Positions 43,858 to 54,495 of a stretch of 64,000 bases of DNA are shown here, piece after piece. Origin of the DNA: Periplaneta americana (lineage: Eukaryota; Arthropoda; Insecta; Blattodea; Blattidae); the NCBI RefSeq assembly GCF_040183065.1, contig NC_091126.1, forward strand, positions 146,904,204-146,968,203, given 5' to 3'. Under the pieces are notes generated by a model. That model was given only the letters and a program-made list of their open reading frames with translations, had not been told where the DNA came from and searched no databases. Positions within the stretch are counted from its first letter, which is position 1; each line of letters begins with the position of its first letter. The position numbers and the translations under genes were made by a program.

Positions 43858-44559
43858 ACATTAGGAAAGTCCAAGAAAACAGAGCGGCTTTGGAATTGAA
43901 AGGGTTATATCAGCTGCTTGTTTATGCGAATGACCTGTATACATGTTTGGAGAAAATCCACAAAATGTTAGGGAAAACACGGGAATTTTACTTGAAGCAA
44001 GAAATGAATCCCGAGAAAACAAGGTATATGATTATGTCTCGTGACCAGAATTATGCACGAAATGAAAATATAAAAACTGGAAATTTATCCTTTAAAGAGG
44101 TGGGAAAATTCAAATATCTTCGAGCAACGATAACAAATATAAATGACACTCGGGAGGAAATTAAACACAGAATAAATGAGAAATGCCTGTTATTATTCGG
44201 TTGAGAAGCTTTTGTCATCCAGTCTGCTCTCGAAAAAACTGAAAGTTAGAATTTATAAAATAGCTATATTACCTGTTGTTCTGTATGGTTGTGAAACTTG
44301 GACTCTCACTTTGAGAGAGGAACAGAGGTTAAGAGTGTTAGAGAATAAGGTGCTTAGGAAAATATTTGGGGCTAAGAGAGATGAAGTTACAGGAGAATAG
44401 AGAAAGTTATACAGCGTAGTACTGCATGCATTGTATTTTTGACCTAACATAATGAGAAACATTAAATCCAGTCGTTTGAGATGGGCAGGACATGAAGCAC
44501 GAACGGGTGAATCCAGAAAGGCGTATAGAGTTTTAGATGGAAGACCCGAGGGAAGAATA

Positions 44560-45453
44560 TGAACTGTGTTGTTTCTTTTTTACATTTCTGTGTACATACT
44601 GATGTACACTATAAAGGACAATTTTTTTATTGGGTATGAAATATTAATCTTGATTAACTATATCCATAATGTGGTAGTAGGCTACACTAAATATTGATTT
44701 GATGTATTTAGTTGCTTATACACATCTGGCGTCACATAATTAAGCGGATTACTCTTACATCGTATAATTAATAAAGGAGCAAATAAGTTATATAGAGTGA
44801 GGCAGAAACTGATGACATATTGAACTATAATTTATAACACAGGAGACAGAATGATGTATGCGTTTAGATTGCAGCCAGTTAATTGACGTTTTACATAGTC
44901 GAACTAGAACGCTAGTCAGTGCAGCATCCCTTTGCGGCATTAGGGATGTTTATAATATCAAATTCAGTAAACACAACTCAACGAAAAAGCAAATTTATGT
45001 TTACTGCACCTTCGTGAAAAAAAATATTCCTGGGTTACAAAGTGAATGCTTATCGGTACTGTACAGACACTGCGTTCCGTATAACTGTATCGTCATAACA
45101 ACACATAATGGTGTACGAGTGTATAATACATTAGAGAAAGACTCTGAAAAATAATGGGAACGTTATTCTGTGGGACTGAACATCTATCGTCGAAGTGCGT
45201 AGAAACTGTTGGATGAGGAGGAAAACCTCCTTCCACGCAATGCCTGTGTGGTGCAGGAAGTCTGAACGTGAGAAGGGAAACTGACTGGAGCCTAGAAGGC
45301 ACTTTTGCGAAATTGATGTAGAGATTAGAGATGCCAAACTTAAGAGACAAATAATTACGTCAAACGAAACAAAATTTCACTTCTCGGGTTTGCTAGTAAG
45401 CGTAACTTACTATCGTTGTCGGGATTATGAGAACCCATAAATGCGTATCCAAC
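44560..45453. other. Unassigned interval with a 98-aa frame
   Basis: 44858-45154 encodes a cysteine-containing 98-residue frame (RTRTLVSAASLCGIRDVYNI). No domain recognised and no splice or promoter support. Confidence 0.3.
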
Positions 45454-45901
45454 TACACTACTGTCTGTAAAAAGTGCAACACCATGAAGGAACCTAGATA
45501 GGCATGTGAAAATTATACTAAATATAACGCAGGGTATGACAAGCAAGTGATTAGAATTTCAAAACGATTCTGCATCCTGAACTCAGCAGTGCCCTCTGAA
45601 CTGTCGTGGTAAGCGCATAAACAGAGGGCTGTTGTGGAGCTAGACGAGCAGTGTATTAGAGTCAACAGGTAGTAAATCTTTCTCTAAAGGTGCGTACACA
45701 CTTAGTGAACGAACAACGAACGAATAATGAAGCGAAACTTCGTTGTTCGTTCGCTGTTTGGAGCAACGTACAAATCATCAGCAAATGGTCAGAAAATATT
45801 CACGTTCGCTGATTATCCGCAATAAAGGCAGACGAAAATATAATTATAGCAAATGCAGCCGTTATTATAGGCAGTTTAACAAAAAGAACGTTAAAAACCA
45901 A

Positions 45902-46082
45902 GGGTGGTATTCATAGACATTTCGCAGCACGCGCTACGAGCGTACTAAGCTAGCCCCGGCTATCCACTGATTACTAGTACAGAATTCAAATCATATCCTA
46001 TCGCTAACATTGGTTTATGAATGCGAAAAACGCTGATAATCCACCGAAAACCCGCGCTAAAAATGTCTATGAATACGGCCCC
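45902..46082. mobile_element. MITE (family M2) inside the Harbinger element
   Basis: Ends GGGTGGTATTCATAGACATT and (reverse) GGGGCCGTATTCATAGACAT; interior like 1334-1521 (CTAGCCCCGGCTATCCACTG). Flanked by CAA and CGA, a diverged 3-bp duplication. It interrupts the start of the Harbinger transposase frame. Confidence 0.78.
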
Positions 46083-46268
46083 GAAAGGCGATGGTGGCAG
46101 ACGCCACTCTACGAAAGTCGCAATCAATATAGAGGCACTGACTTGCTTCATAATTTACGTCGAACGGAATCGGGACAGTTTCACAACTTCTGTCGCATTT
46201 CAGAAACATACTTCGAAATGTTACTGTGCAAAATAGGGCCCAAAATTTCCAAGAAAGACAGTGAATGA
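46083..46268 (+). pseudogene. PIF/Harbinger transposase N-terminal remnant
   Basis: RRWWQTPLYESRNQYRGTDL, LHNLRRTESGQFHNFCRISE and TYFEMLLCKIGPKISKKDSE, then TGA. This is the conserved RRWWvrPl...L..D...F..F.Rms...F..LL..i.p.I.k.d region of HARBI1-like nucleases; the DDE catalytic part is deleted. The first 22 codons of the open frame (from 46017) are MITE sequence. Confidence 0.78.
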
Positions 46269-46360
46269 TGTCAGTAGGGACTCAATTTAATTTTGACTTC
46301 TGCTCCCTACAATAAACAACAAACATATATCCACTGAAAATAAATAAACAAAAATAATTT

Positions 46361-46546
46361 TCAAATTTTGCACGTGTTTGACTCGCCTATCTTGCAGCTG
46401 AACATCTTTCCAATACCTTCCCAAACATCATGTTTTCTTACTTTATTGTAGTAAGTAGGATGCTTGGGATTCCATAAAGTTTCCTGCTCCCTATATGCAT
46501 TAATAAGATTTTTAACAGCGTCTTTCGTCCACTCCAGTTTCGACAT
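46361..46546 (-). pseudogene. MADF/Myb-SANT-like accessory protein remnant of Harbinger
   Basis: MSKLEWTKDAVKNLINAYRE, ETLWNPKHPTYYNKVRKHD and VWEGIGKMF. W-x(8)-LI-x-x-Y-x-x-x-x-x-LW-x-x-x-H-x-x-Y-x-x-x-x-x-R is the MADF pattern. Harbinger elements carry such a DNA-binding partner for the transposase. It ends after 61 residues. Confidence 0.72.
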
Positions 46547-46791
46547 CCTGTTGGTGAAATTGAACTAAGCACTGCGTTCTGCTACGAACTACAAACTAGT
46601 GGCAAATCCCGTCCACAACGAATACCAACTTTCTTTAATGTACCGACAAGCGACGGATCACTTCCGAAGGCAAACCAAACAATGGGTTTGCCTTTGCTGC
46701 GTCGTACACACGTTCCGATTTCAATAAGCGAATGCATTCGTTTGTCGTTCGTTGTTCGTTCGCTAAGTGTGTACGCACCTTAAGAGTCACT

Positions 46792-47818
46792 ATGCCTCGT
46801 CATGCTAAAAGGGCGCAGTATAAACAAACAACAGAGTTTCAACGGGACGAATGATTGGTTTGCGTGAAGGTGGATTTTCGTATCGCGATATTGCTGCTCG
46901 CGTGGGATACCATGCCACTATAGTGATGCTAGTGTGGAAGCAGTGGTCCGAAGAGAATCGGATACATCGAAAATCCGGCAGTGGATCACGATCTGTAACG
47001 ACACTACGGGATGACAGACATCTCGTCCGCATGGTAGTTCAGCTTCGTCACAAGTGTTGGCACAACGGTGGAGCACTGTAACATGTGTAGCATTGTCTGC
47101 TTCCACTGTTCGACGACGTCTGCTTCCCAGAGGGCTGTTGCACGTACTTCTTTGCGGTGGATTCCCTTGACCCTAGATCATCGACATCTCAGGCTACAAT
47201 AGGCTCATGAACATAGAGTGGCGTGCACATTGGCAACACGTGGTGTTTTCGGACGAATCCCGTTTCAACTTGGACTACAATGATGGTCGTATACGCATTA
47301 GACGATATCGTGGTCAGCGATATCATCCAGACTGCATTTTCCAGCGTCATACTGGCCGATCGCCAGGCGTGATGGTGTGGGGAGCCATTGGGAATCATTC
47401 ACGATCTCGGTTGCTATGTATTGAGAGTAGACTCAACACCAACCGGTACATCGACGACGTTGTAGAGGCAGAAGTCATACCCTTCCTTCCGCACACTTCT
47501 GACGCTATATTCCAGCAAGACAATGCCCGACCACATGTTGCCAGAAATGTTCCCGCTCTCTTCAACGCACGGCACATTCAGCTTCTTCAGTGGCCTGCCC
47601 GTTCGCCAGACACGTCGCCTATTGAACATGTATGGGAAATGGTTGGTCGACAAGTAGTCCATCAACAACCTACAGCAGCCAGGTGCAATGAACTGTAGGC
47701 ACGTATACAAGCAGCCTGGAAGGCCATTGCCCAGGAAGAAATCCAAGGCCTCTTTGATTCAAAGCCACGACGTATAGCAGCTCTGATTGCAGCTCGTGGA
47801 GGTTTCACAAAATACTGA
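46792..47818 (+). pseudogene. Tc1-family transposase (DD34E), frameshifted
   Basis: ATG at 46792 gives MPRHAKRAQYKQTTEFQR, then a shift into 46851-47081 (MIGLREGGFSYRDIAARVGY, SENRIHRKSGSGS), the paired-type HTH. Further shifts near 47082-47200 precede the catalytic frame 47207-47698: HVVFSDESRFNL, RSPGVMVWGAIG, FQQDNARPHVARN and WPARSPDTSPIEHVWE. All three acidic residues are present and the second spacing is 34, hence DD34E. TAG at 47696 interrupts NEL; the same frame continues ARIQAAWKAIAQEEIQGLFD and ends TGA at 47816. It would cut and paste the element at TA, but is inactive as read. Confidence 0.9.
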
Positions 47819-48081
47819 TGTACTCATGCGTATTCGTGTGTTTTGGTCTGAAACGTTAATTATTTGTGTCCATAAATATTAGTAATATGTAAAATAAATT
47901 TGATTCAGTTCTCATGATTCCTTCATGGTGTTGCAATTTTCACATACATTAGTGTACTTCACTGTTTATTCAAGGTAACAGTAGACTTTGTCACGGCGCA
48001 AGTTTGGATATGTTTAGGACATACTTTCAATTCTTGGTAAATTTCTACTCCCAACATTAAAATTATTTTGAACGCCGATAT

Positions 48082-48581
48082 TTGAATAGCCCGCCCAGAG
48101 CAAGGTTGTAATCAGCAAATAAGAAATTGTAAGAAAGAAATGGGACGAAACACATTGTACCGTACATAATTTTAATTCTCAGAACAAGGTTGATAATCAG
48201 ATATGTGTGCTGATTTTAATACGAGCATTACACAGAGTGCATTATTAACAACCATTATTCACGAAAAAGTATATTCATGATATATGAGGGTTATAACTTT
48301 GTTTTTTATTGGGTTATTTTACGACGCTGTATCAACATCTAGGTTATTAAGCGTCTGAATGATATGAAGGTGATAATGCCGGTGAAATGAGTCCGGGGTC
48401 CAGCACCGAAAGTTACCCAGCATTTGCTCGTATTGGGTTGAGGGAAAACCCCGCAAAAAACCTGAACCAGGTAACTTTCCCCGACCGGGATTCGAACCCG
48501 GGCCACCTGGTTTCGCAGCCAGACACGCAGACCGTTACTCCACAGGTGTGGACTACAACTTTGTTCTGGGCGGCTATTCAA
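48082..48581. mobile_element. Foldback/MITE with SINE inside
   Basis: 48082-48110 and 48554-48581 are inverted (TTGAATAGCC, GCCCAGA, CAA) with a one-base gap. A partial direct copy (CTCAGAACAAGGTTG) lies at 48178. Excluding SINE A the element is about 250 bp. Confidence 0.65.
48304..48553 (-). mobile_element. SINE family A inside a foldback element
   Basis: Twelve-base target duplication with one mismatch (48292-48303 and 48554-48565). Full head, centre and tail. The downstream duplication lies in the terminal repeat of the surrounding element 48082-48581, so the SINE landed at the inner edge of that repeat. Confidence 0.87.
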
Positions 48582-49031
48582 TTAGGGAAACTTAGTTTCC
48601 GCAAACCACGAATTCGCAAAATACAGTTTTCGCCCGATGAAAATACAATTTTATGTTTCAAGCTCATTCAGATCAAAATATCTTAAGTTTCAACACGTGA
48701 AGTAACGCGAAATTTTGTTCAAAAGCGAAATTTCTGGTTTAGTACAAATTTATACGAAATTGGTGTTTTCGAAATTTTTATTTTTACGCAATTTTATTTT
48801 AAAGTGCCCAAAATTGATATTTATACACAAAATCTTGAACTGAAAATTCAAAACCTATTTAACAATAGAATTACTTTGAATCTAATATTCAAACTGCATT
48901 TTGAGTGGCTTAATTTTTAAATATAACGTAGAAATAACCAGAATGTTACACAACTCTCCCAACCCAACATGTACGTGTCGATAGAATATTGAAAGTATTG
49001 TTAAAATACACGAAGAACCTCGAGATTCCCT

Positions 49032-49032
<1 letters not shown>

Positions 49033-49104
<72 letters not shown>

Positions 49105-49105
49105 A
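49033..49105. repeat. (GAT)n microsatellite
   Basis: About 24 uninterrupted repeats; source of poly-Met, poly-Ser and poly-Ile frames. Confidence 0.95.
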
Positions 49106-49611
49106 CCTCTAGTCGTAGGAATACGGCTATACAATAATGTAATTTGCATGAGTGGGAAAGTTGCATTTTTAAAATGTCAAATAAGAACGAATTTATGATT
49201 TTTATGCGAAACACCATCGAAATTAATCAAATTTTAATACCAAAAAATTAAGATTTGTATTTAATGTAAAACAGAAACCCTACCAACAATTAATTATTGT
49301 TATAGCAGTATGCTTTTTCTCGGATTCTCATCTCTTGGTTCAGGCACGTCACTTGGCCATCGTGATCACTGGACTTTTTATTGTGGGACTTTTGAAACGA
49401 TTCGTGTTTATGCGATATATTCGGACAATAGAAGTACTGAAGGAACAAATGATGACTGAAACTGTAACAATTTCTGAAGAAAATTCGCACAAAATGATGA
49501 CTAGTATGCACATTCTATGCTTGCAATGTTGCTCAATACAGCAATTATTAAGAAAACAACATGTTAATGAAGGGTGGGATTATTATTCTCAACATTGGCT
49601 TTATGCACATA

Positions 49612-50153
49612 CTTACTTACAAATGGCTTTTAAGGAACCCGAAGGTTCATTGCCGCCCTCACATAAGCCCGCCAGCGGTCCCTATCCTGTGCAAGATTAA
49701 TCCAGTCTCTATCATCATATCCCACCTCCCTCAAATCCATTTTAATATTATTCTCCCATCTACGTCTCGGCCTCCCTAAAGGTCTTTTTCCCTCCGGTCT
49801 CCCAACTAACACTCTATATGCATTTCTGGATTCGCCCATACGTGCTACATCCCTGCCCATCTCAAACGTCTGGATTTAATGTTCCTAATTATGTCAGGTG
49901 AAGAATACAATGCGTGCAGTTCTGTGTTGTGTAACTTTCTCCATTCTCCTGTAACTTCATCCCGCTTAGCCCCAAATATTTTCCTAAGCACCTTAATCTC
50001 AAACACCCTTAACCTATGTTCCTCTCTCAGAGTGAGAGTCCAAGTTTCACAACCATACAGAAGAACCGGTAATATAACTGTTTTATTAATTCTAACTTTC
50101 AGATTTTTGGACAGCAGACTGGATGATAAGAGCTTCTCAACCGAATAACACGA
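49612..50153 (-). pseudogene. RTE-like LINE type 1, 5-truncated, with target duplication
   Basis: A 13-bp duplication with one mismatch (CTTTATGCACATA at 49599-49611; CTTTACGCACATA at 50154-50166). The - strand encodes YSVEKLLSSSLLSKNLKVRI, LYGCETWTLTLREEHRLRVF, VLRKIFGAKRDEVTGEWRKL, SRRLRWAGM, then a shift to VARMGESRNAYRVLVGRPEG, KRPLGRPRRRWENNIKMDLR, DRDWINLAQDRDRWRAYVRA and AMNLRVP, stop. The 3-prime UTR is about 25 bp, ending (TAAG)n. Only one frame break near 49860, so it is young. Confidence 0.88.
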
Positions 50154-50734
50154 CTTTACGCACATAGTGTTTCAAAATTATGGTAATATTTTCATATGAT
50201 TATTATTAAGTATTAGTAATACAATAATTTTGTGCTTATAATTCGTTTAAGAAACTGTCAGGACAAATTGTAGCCTATAAACAACTTCAGATTAAAACAT
50301 CAAAATTAATTTTCAATTATACTTAAACTGAAACGTTTTGCTTGTGTAAATACCAACTTTAGGCTTTTTCGTCTTAACTTAAAGTTAAATGTAACTGACG
50401 AATCATGTTAATCATATTAACTAGTGCTGTCGATCGATCCTAATATTTAATCGATTAATTACTTCAATTTAATCGATTAATCGAGTTTTGATAGAGTTGA
50501 AAAAATGTTTTAATATACTGTAATGCACAGTTATTGTTAAATTTAACTTGTATTCGGTGATAAGCATAAGTATTAAATGTTGTATATTTGTATATATTGT
50601 ATCGTTATATTACAAAACAACTATTTTAATTACTTACTAACATATTTATTATGAGTCTTATAATTTATTGTATCAATTTCTCCGGGAAATTTTCAGACAA
50701 ACATAAATAACAAAAAGTATGAAGACTCACCTAG

Positions 50735-50938
50735 TTAATGCTGATTCATCCATGATTTTAAACATGTGAGTGCATTCACATGCTCCGAATTAAGTGTCGC
50801 TCTACGTTTAGTAACAATGTTTCCTGCATCACTAAACACGACAAAAAAAAACTTTTTTTTGTCAAGCACTTCTCCACGATCGTTCAATTTAAATCCAAAA
50901 GTTTCACCGAGTTTACCTCTTAAATTCTCATATGACAT
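50735..50938 (-). pseudogene. Internally deleted hAT (ZBED-like) mini-ORF
   Basis: From ATG at 50938: MSYENLRGKLGETFGFKLND then RGEVLDKKK, like the sequence just before a BED zinc finger. It is fused directly to VFSDAGNIVTKRRATLNSEH and VNALTCLKSW, the hAT C-terminal dimerisation signature (fS-x-AGxxvtxxRxxLxxexvxxLxfL). BED finger and DDE domain are absent, the frame is intact, 67 codons. ATCGATTAAT-rich sequence at 50430-50480 may be the hAT 3-prime end. Confidence 0.6.
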
Positions 50939-51618
50939 AATGGAGTTTACACTTTTCACAGACCACAGAAAACTGATTATTTTTTCTTTATCAAACTAAA
51001 CACACAACCGTCATATAGAAACACAGTACAGAAACTGCAAGCACCTGCAAAAGTACAGCGGTCGAAACAAAAGTCTAGCCCCTATTGTAATCCGAATTAC
51101 CAGATTTTAGAAAAAGAAGAAGATAGTTACGCTCTCACTTGCACACAGTGTAGACATGGCTATTTTATAAGGAATGAGGGGGACGAATCCCCTCATTTAC
51201 AATAAAAAAATGAAATCATACTCTGAATACAATGTTCATGATCCTTCTCATACGTATTGTGACTCGTATTAAGGAGGCGGTGATGATTGTTCTCTCTCTC
51301 GTTGAAGAAACTGTTGAAAATCAACTGGTTTTACACACAGACTTTATTCATGTTCCACGATGTTGCCATGTATTTAACTGCAAATATTATCTAGTACTGA
51401 ACCTAGTTTACATGATTTTAAGTTAATTTTATACAACCTTTTGTAGTTACTGATGTTCAGTTAAAAGATAACCTGTAGTTAGTGACTTTTATACAACTGG
51501 GCCTCAAACTTTTTACTGGCACTTCATCAACACTCAATGTAAGAATCCCTTGTTGCAAGGCATACATCAACACTATAGTCAAATTCGTATCAAATTATTA
51601 CTCACTCTCTCTAATAGA

Positions 51619-51771
51619 GGGATGTCAAAACGCCTGAATTACGTGCTCATACTACAAGCAATACAAATCCAAAAAAGGTTCACTTATCAGCAAGATGAAG
51701 TACAATATTCGCTCTTAAGGAAATGTTGTGCGGGTTCTTGAGAGCAAGCAGTTCAGGCGTTTTGACATCAA
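51619..51771. repeat. Inverted repeat (about 28-bp arms)
   Basis: GATGTCAAAACGCCTGAATT at about 51620 is repeated inverted at 51752-51771, with GTGCTC/GAGCA extending each arm. It may be a small MITE or lie within the transposase remnant to the right. Confidence 0.55.
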
Positions 51772-52255
51772 TATATCTCTGTTTATGGATGCTATCGTAG
51801 CAATGATCCACTATCTTACTTTTTCAAGGTCTTGGGGTAGAGGTGGTACATAAACTGCAATTCTTTACATACCCCAAACAAATAAGTCACATGGTATCAA
51901 GTTTGGTGACATGGAAGGCCAAGGGTAATAGACCAGATCAGCGGCGGTAGCACTCCAATCAAATAATGTGATATATGATTAATTGGGAAATTTCTACGAA
52001 ACAACTTTTGTAGCATTGTTACTGAATTTGTTTTCACAAGCCGCAGAACGCAAAACGATTCATGTCGTAGGGTTTCCATTTTTCAACAATGTTACCCATG
52101 GGAACAGAAATAATACGTTTTCTGGAACTCTCAACTTGAAACTTTGAGAGTTTAACAATGAAATGACGTGTATTATGTTAATTTCTCATTAATATTTAAA
52201 ATTATCATATGAAAGTGTTACCATAATTCTGAAACACGGTGTATAATTCAAAGGG
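51772..52255 (-). pseudogene. Mariner-like transposase C-terminal remnant
   Basis: The - strand from about 52079 reads MLQKLFRRNFPINHISHYLI, then after a shift YYPWPSMSPNLIPCDLFVWG, VYVPPLPQDLEKVR, stop, and IIATIASINRDIL. The W-P-x-x-S-P-x-L-x-P-x-D-x-F-x-W-G block is the third catalytic block of mariner/Tc transposases. A terminus-like TACACCGTGTTTCAGAATTA lies at 52246-52227 on the - strand. Confidence 0.6.
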
Positions 52256-52488
52256 ATAAAGTATCGACACTTTCTGGAAACACCGACTTCAGGATTTTTA
52301 TGGAATCGGGATTTCCCGGGTCAAAAACCCTGATAGAACTAATATTTAACCCTCGCGGTGAATTTCGGTGAAGTCCAAAGGGCCTAATTATTCAAATTCA
52401 CTCTTCTCACCTCCACGCTGGGGCTTCTTGGAACCTTTTAAAATGCGAAGGAAAGAGTGGTGTGCGGAAAGCAACCGCATTTGTCTTT

Positions 52489-52603
52489 CTCAAGAAAAAC
52501 TGACGGAGACTAGGAAGAAGGCAGAAAATAGGAAATACTGGAGAATTCTTGGTTTGCAGTGAAACACCTGTCCTTGAGCAGAAAACTATGAGTGAATGAA
52601 TTC
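52489..52603 (+). pseudogene. RTE-like LINE type 2, extreme 3-prime fragment
   Basis: ETRKKAENRKYWRILGLQ and stop, then ACACCTGTCCTTGAGCAGAA and ATGAGTGAATGAATTC. Matches the last 110 bp of the LINE at 17019-17640 after AGGCAGAAAATAGGAAA. Confidence 0.75.
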
Positions 52604-52609
52604 TTCACG

Positions 52610-53300
52610 ACATGAAATGCGTTGAATAAAACTTCATTGTAATATTTATCCACGTAACTGTGCTTCAAATGGAAAATACCTTCATGAACTGCTCGAGACG
52701 AATGCTTGTAAACTTAATTACGAGACATAGCTGAAGTAGCAGTTTGATTTAATCGGCTTCTGCATGCACTACATACTCATATAATAGTGCCACTTGCCAC
52801 TTATGACTGTAATTCTTTCCAGCTATTTACACGTTTGAAACTGATTCCTATCAAATTATTTATTTTGGAGAAAACAGTAGCAGAAAGGGTCTTAATTTTA
52901 TCACAGATTGCACCGCATCACTTACCATCCTCGTGGTAAGAATTTTCAAAGCGAAATTGTTCCGAAGGAAGGAGATCGGAAGAATTCTTTTCACACCAAT
53001 AGTTTTAATAGGTTTGGTGGTGCAAAATTTTCTTGTAAGAGAAAACATAAAACGTCTCGCAACTACGCATCGTCAGTCTCAAACGAGGAAGAAAAGAAAA
53101 TAAGAATTTGTCTACTGAACCCCTACAGAGAACACTGCAAGATAACTCGTGGTAACGGACACATTGGATATCCCTTCAAGAGCGATTAATGTTTCTGCAT
53201 AAATAACACGATGAAAAACCTAAAAATTTCGCTCTACCATGAATAGAGCGACAATCTTTCAACAATTCATTTTTTACTGAATAAAATGCTTACATTATGC
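52610..53300. other. Unassigned interval
   Basis: A 93-aa frame 52908-53189 rich in Lys/Arg is unrecognised. Confidence 0.35.
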
Positions 53301-53313
53301 CAAACGTATAGAG

Positions 53314-53484
53314 CAGTGGTCGTCGGCATTCGCTGAAATGGGTTACCGATAAGCAGTGCATCGCAATATGCACCGTCGTGCAGGAGGAAGCATTCCCTCC
53401 AGCAGCCACGGTTGCAGGCTGGTACTGTAAGAGACGTGCGAGTAAGTGACGTTAGCCCGAGAGTGCACTGTGCTGATGACACCG
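53314..53484. mobile_element. hAT MITE (family H1), copy 1
   Basis: Perfect 8-bp duplication GTATAGAG (53306-53313 and 53485-53492). Starts CAGTGGTCGTCGGCATTCGC, ends with an inverted GTCATCAGCA...CGGTG-like terminus. 171 bp. Homologous to 57954-58135. Confidence 0.87.
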
Positions 53485-53636
53485 GTATAGAGAGTTGTTA
53501 ATACACTGTAATGCAAATATAAGCTTGTCCATTCTCAGAATTTGATACCTGTCTTGGTGGCTAATGACTAGAAACCCTACTTTGTCCCACGAGGCTACAA
53601 GTTAAGTACTACTGGAGTTTTTAAGTGGACGAGGCA

Positions 53637-54038
53637 ATGAATTGAATTTACAGGAAGGGGCAATGCGACCTTTTACGATCTATTGCGCTAACCATCAAGC
53701 TAGGCGCATTTCAAAACTTACATCGACTGACTACACTCAGGTTCGCTGCGTACCCAAGTTTCGAACAGGCAATCCCCTCTCGTCCCTAGGCCAGCCCCCT
53801 CCGTGCGTCTCCAGCCGGAGATCGGGGAATGCTATGGAATGATGACGAAATGCAGAAATGGTGACGGAATGATACATATGCCTAATATGGGGAAAACGGA
53901 AGAACCCCGAGAAAAATCCCAACTGCAACTTGTCCGTCACAAGTGTCACTATGGATTATTCAATGACAAATCCCACACCTGACCGGAACTCGAACCTGCG
54001 TGATAGGCCAGAGGTCTGACCACTCAGCCACCGCAGGG
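53637..54038 (-). mobile_element. SINE family E, full length with tRNA-like head
   Basis: The - strand begins CCTGCGGTGGCTGAGTGGTC with B box GGTTCGAGTTCC, followed by the CCCGGGG/TTTTTCCCC-like central module and the 3-prime region shared with 9570-9940. The tail at the left end is rich in AATTCAATTC-type repeats. About 400 bp, long for a SINE. I could not settle the target duplication. Confidence 0.8.
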
Positions 54039-54495
54039 ATATATGCAAGCAAAGTACCTGACTGGTTGTTCACGCGACTTCTATTTGGTCAAGTTGGGCA
54101 GAACAAAACATGGCCCACTTTAACAATTTTTACACTAATATTTACAATTTAAATTATTTACATTATGTTCACTAGAATACGCCATTTACACTATTTAAAC
54201 TATCATAAAGAATGTAGGCCTACATCGATCACGCAATATTTACACTTTTATGTACAGTGTTGTGTATTGTAATGCAAGGTATTTTATTTCATAATATTAA
54301 ATATGTTCGATCAATTCCCGCTTAGGCTAATTTGGTTGCTTTTCACCCAATGATTTAATCAGGCATATGACGCAAAATGTCAGGTAATCGCTGGTAAGCA
54401 AGTACATGGAGCTAGATAATCGCGCAGTACAGGCATTTTCATTATGTGCTTACAAAGTAAGTGAATAATGAATATTATTACAAAACACAAATATA

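Larger units (their letters stand above)
42262..44556 (+). pseudogene. RTE-like LINE (type 1) split by another LINE
   Basis: Part 1 42262-42372 encodes GQVLSDAFPIHCGGLKQGDA then LSPLLFNFAPEY (RT motif 4 with one extra Gly). Part 2 from 43858 resumes DIRKVQENRAALELKGLYQL, LVYANDLYT (catalytic YxDD-type site read as YAND), EMNPEKTRYMIMSRDQN and KFKYLRATITNINDTREEIK. After a frame change at about 44180 it gives YYSVEKLLSSSLLSKKLKVR, LPVVLYGCETWTLTLREEQ and VLRKIFGAKRDEVTGE, stop. The 3-prime end is truncated near 44556. Reverse transcriptase for target-primed retrotransposition; clearly dead. Confidence 0.85.
45688..46780 (+). mobile_element. PIF/Harbinger transposon, internally deleted, inside the Tc1-like element
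   Basis: Inverted ends AGGTGCGTACACACTTAG and following GAACGAACAACGAACGA match at 35 of 36; TAA duplication at 45685-45687 and 46781-46783. It carries remnants of the two usual convergent genes: transposase start on + and Myb/MADF protein on -. It sits 9 bp before the Tc1 transposase ATG. Confidence 0.9.
45456..47954 (+). mobile_element. Tc1-like DNA transposon, invaded by a Harbinger element
   Basis: Inverted ends of about 38 bp share CACTA at the tip and TGCAACACCATGAAGGAA; TA duplication at 45454-45455 and 47955-47956. 2499 bp, of which 1.1 kb is the Harbinger insert at 45688-46780, leaving a normal Tc1 size of about 1.4 kb. Confidence 0.9.

Noticed and set aside
46017-46082. N-terminal extension of the Harbinger transposase frame
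   Set aside because: These 22 codons are the end of the MITE 45902-46082, not protein-coding ancestry.
48387-48686. 99-aa frame and similar frames at 31962, 57570, 57681, 29494, 29595, 585 and 58409
   Set aside because: All are translations of SINE copies; similar peptides recur only because the SINE recurs.
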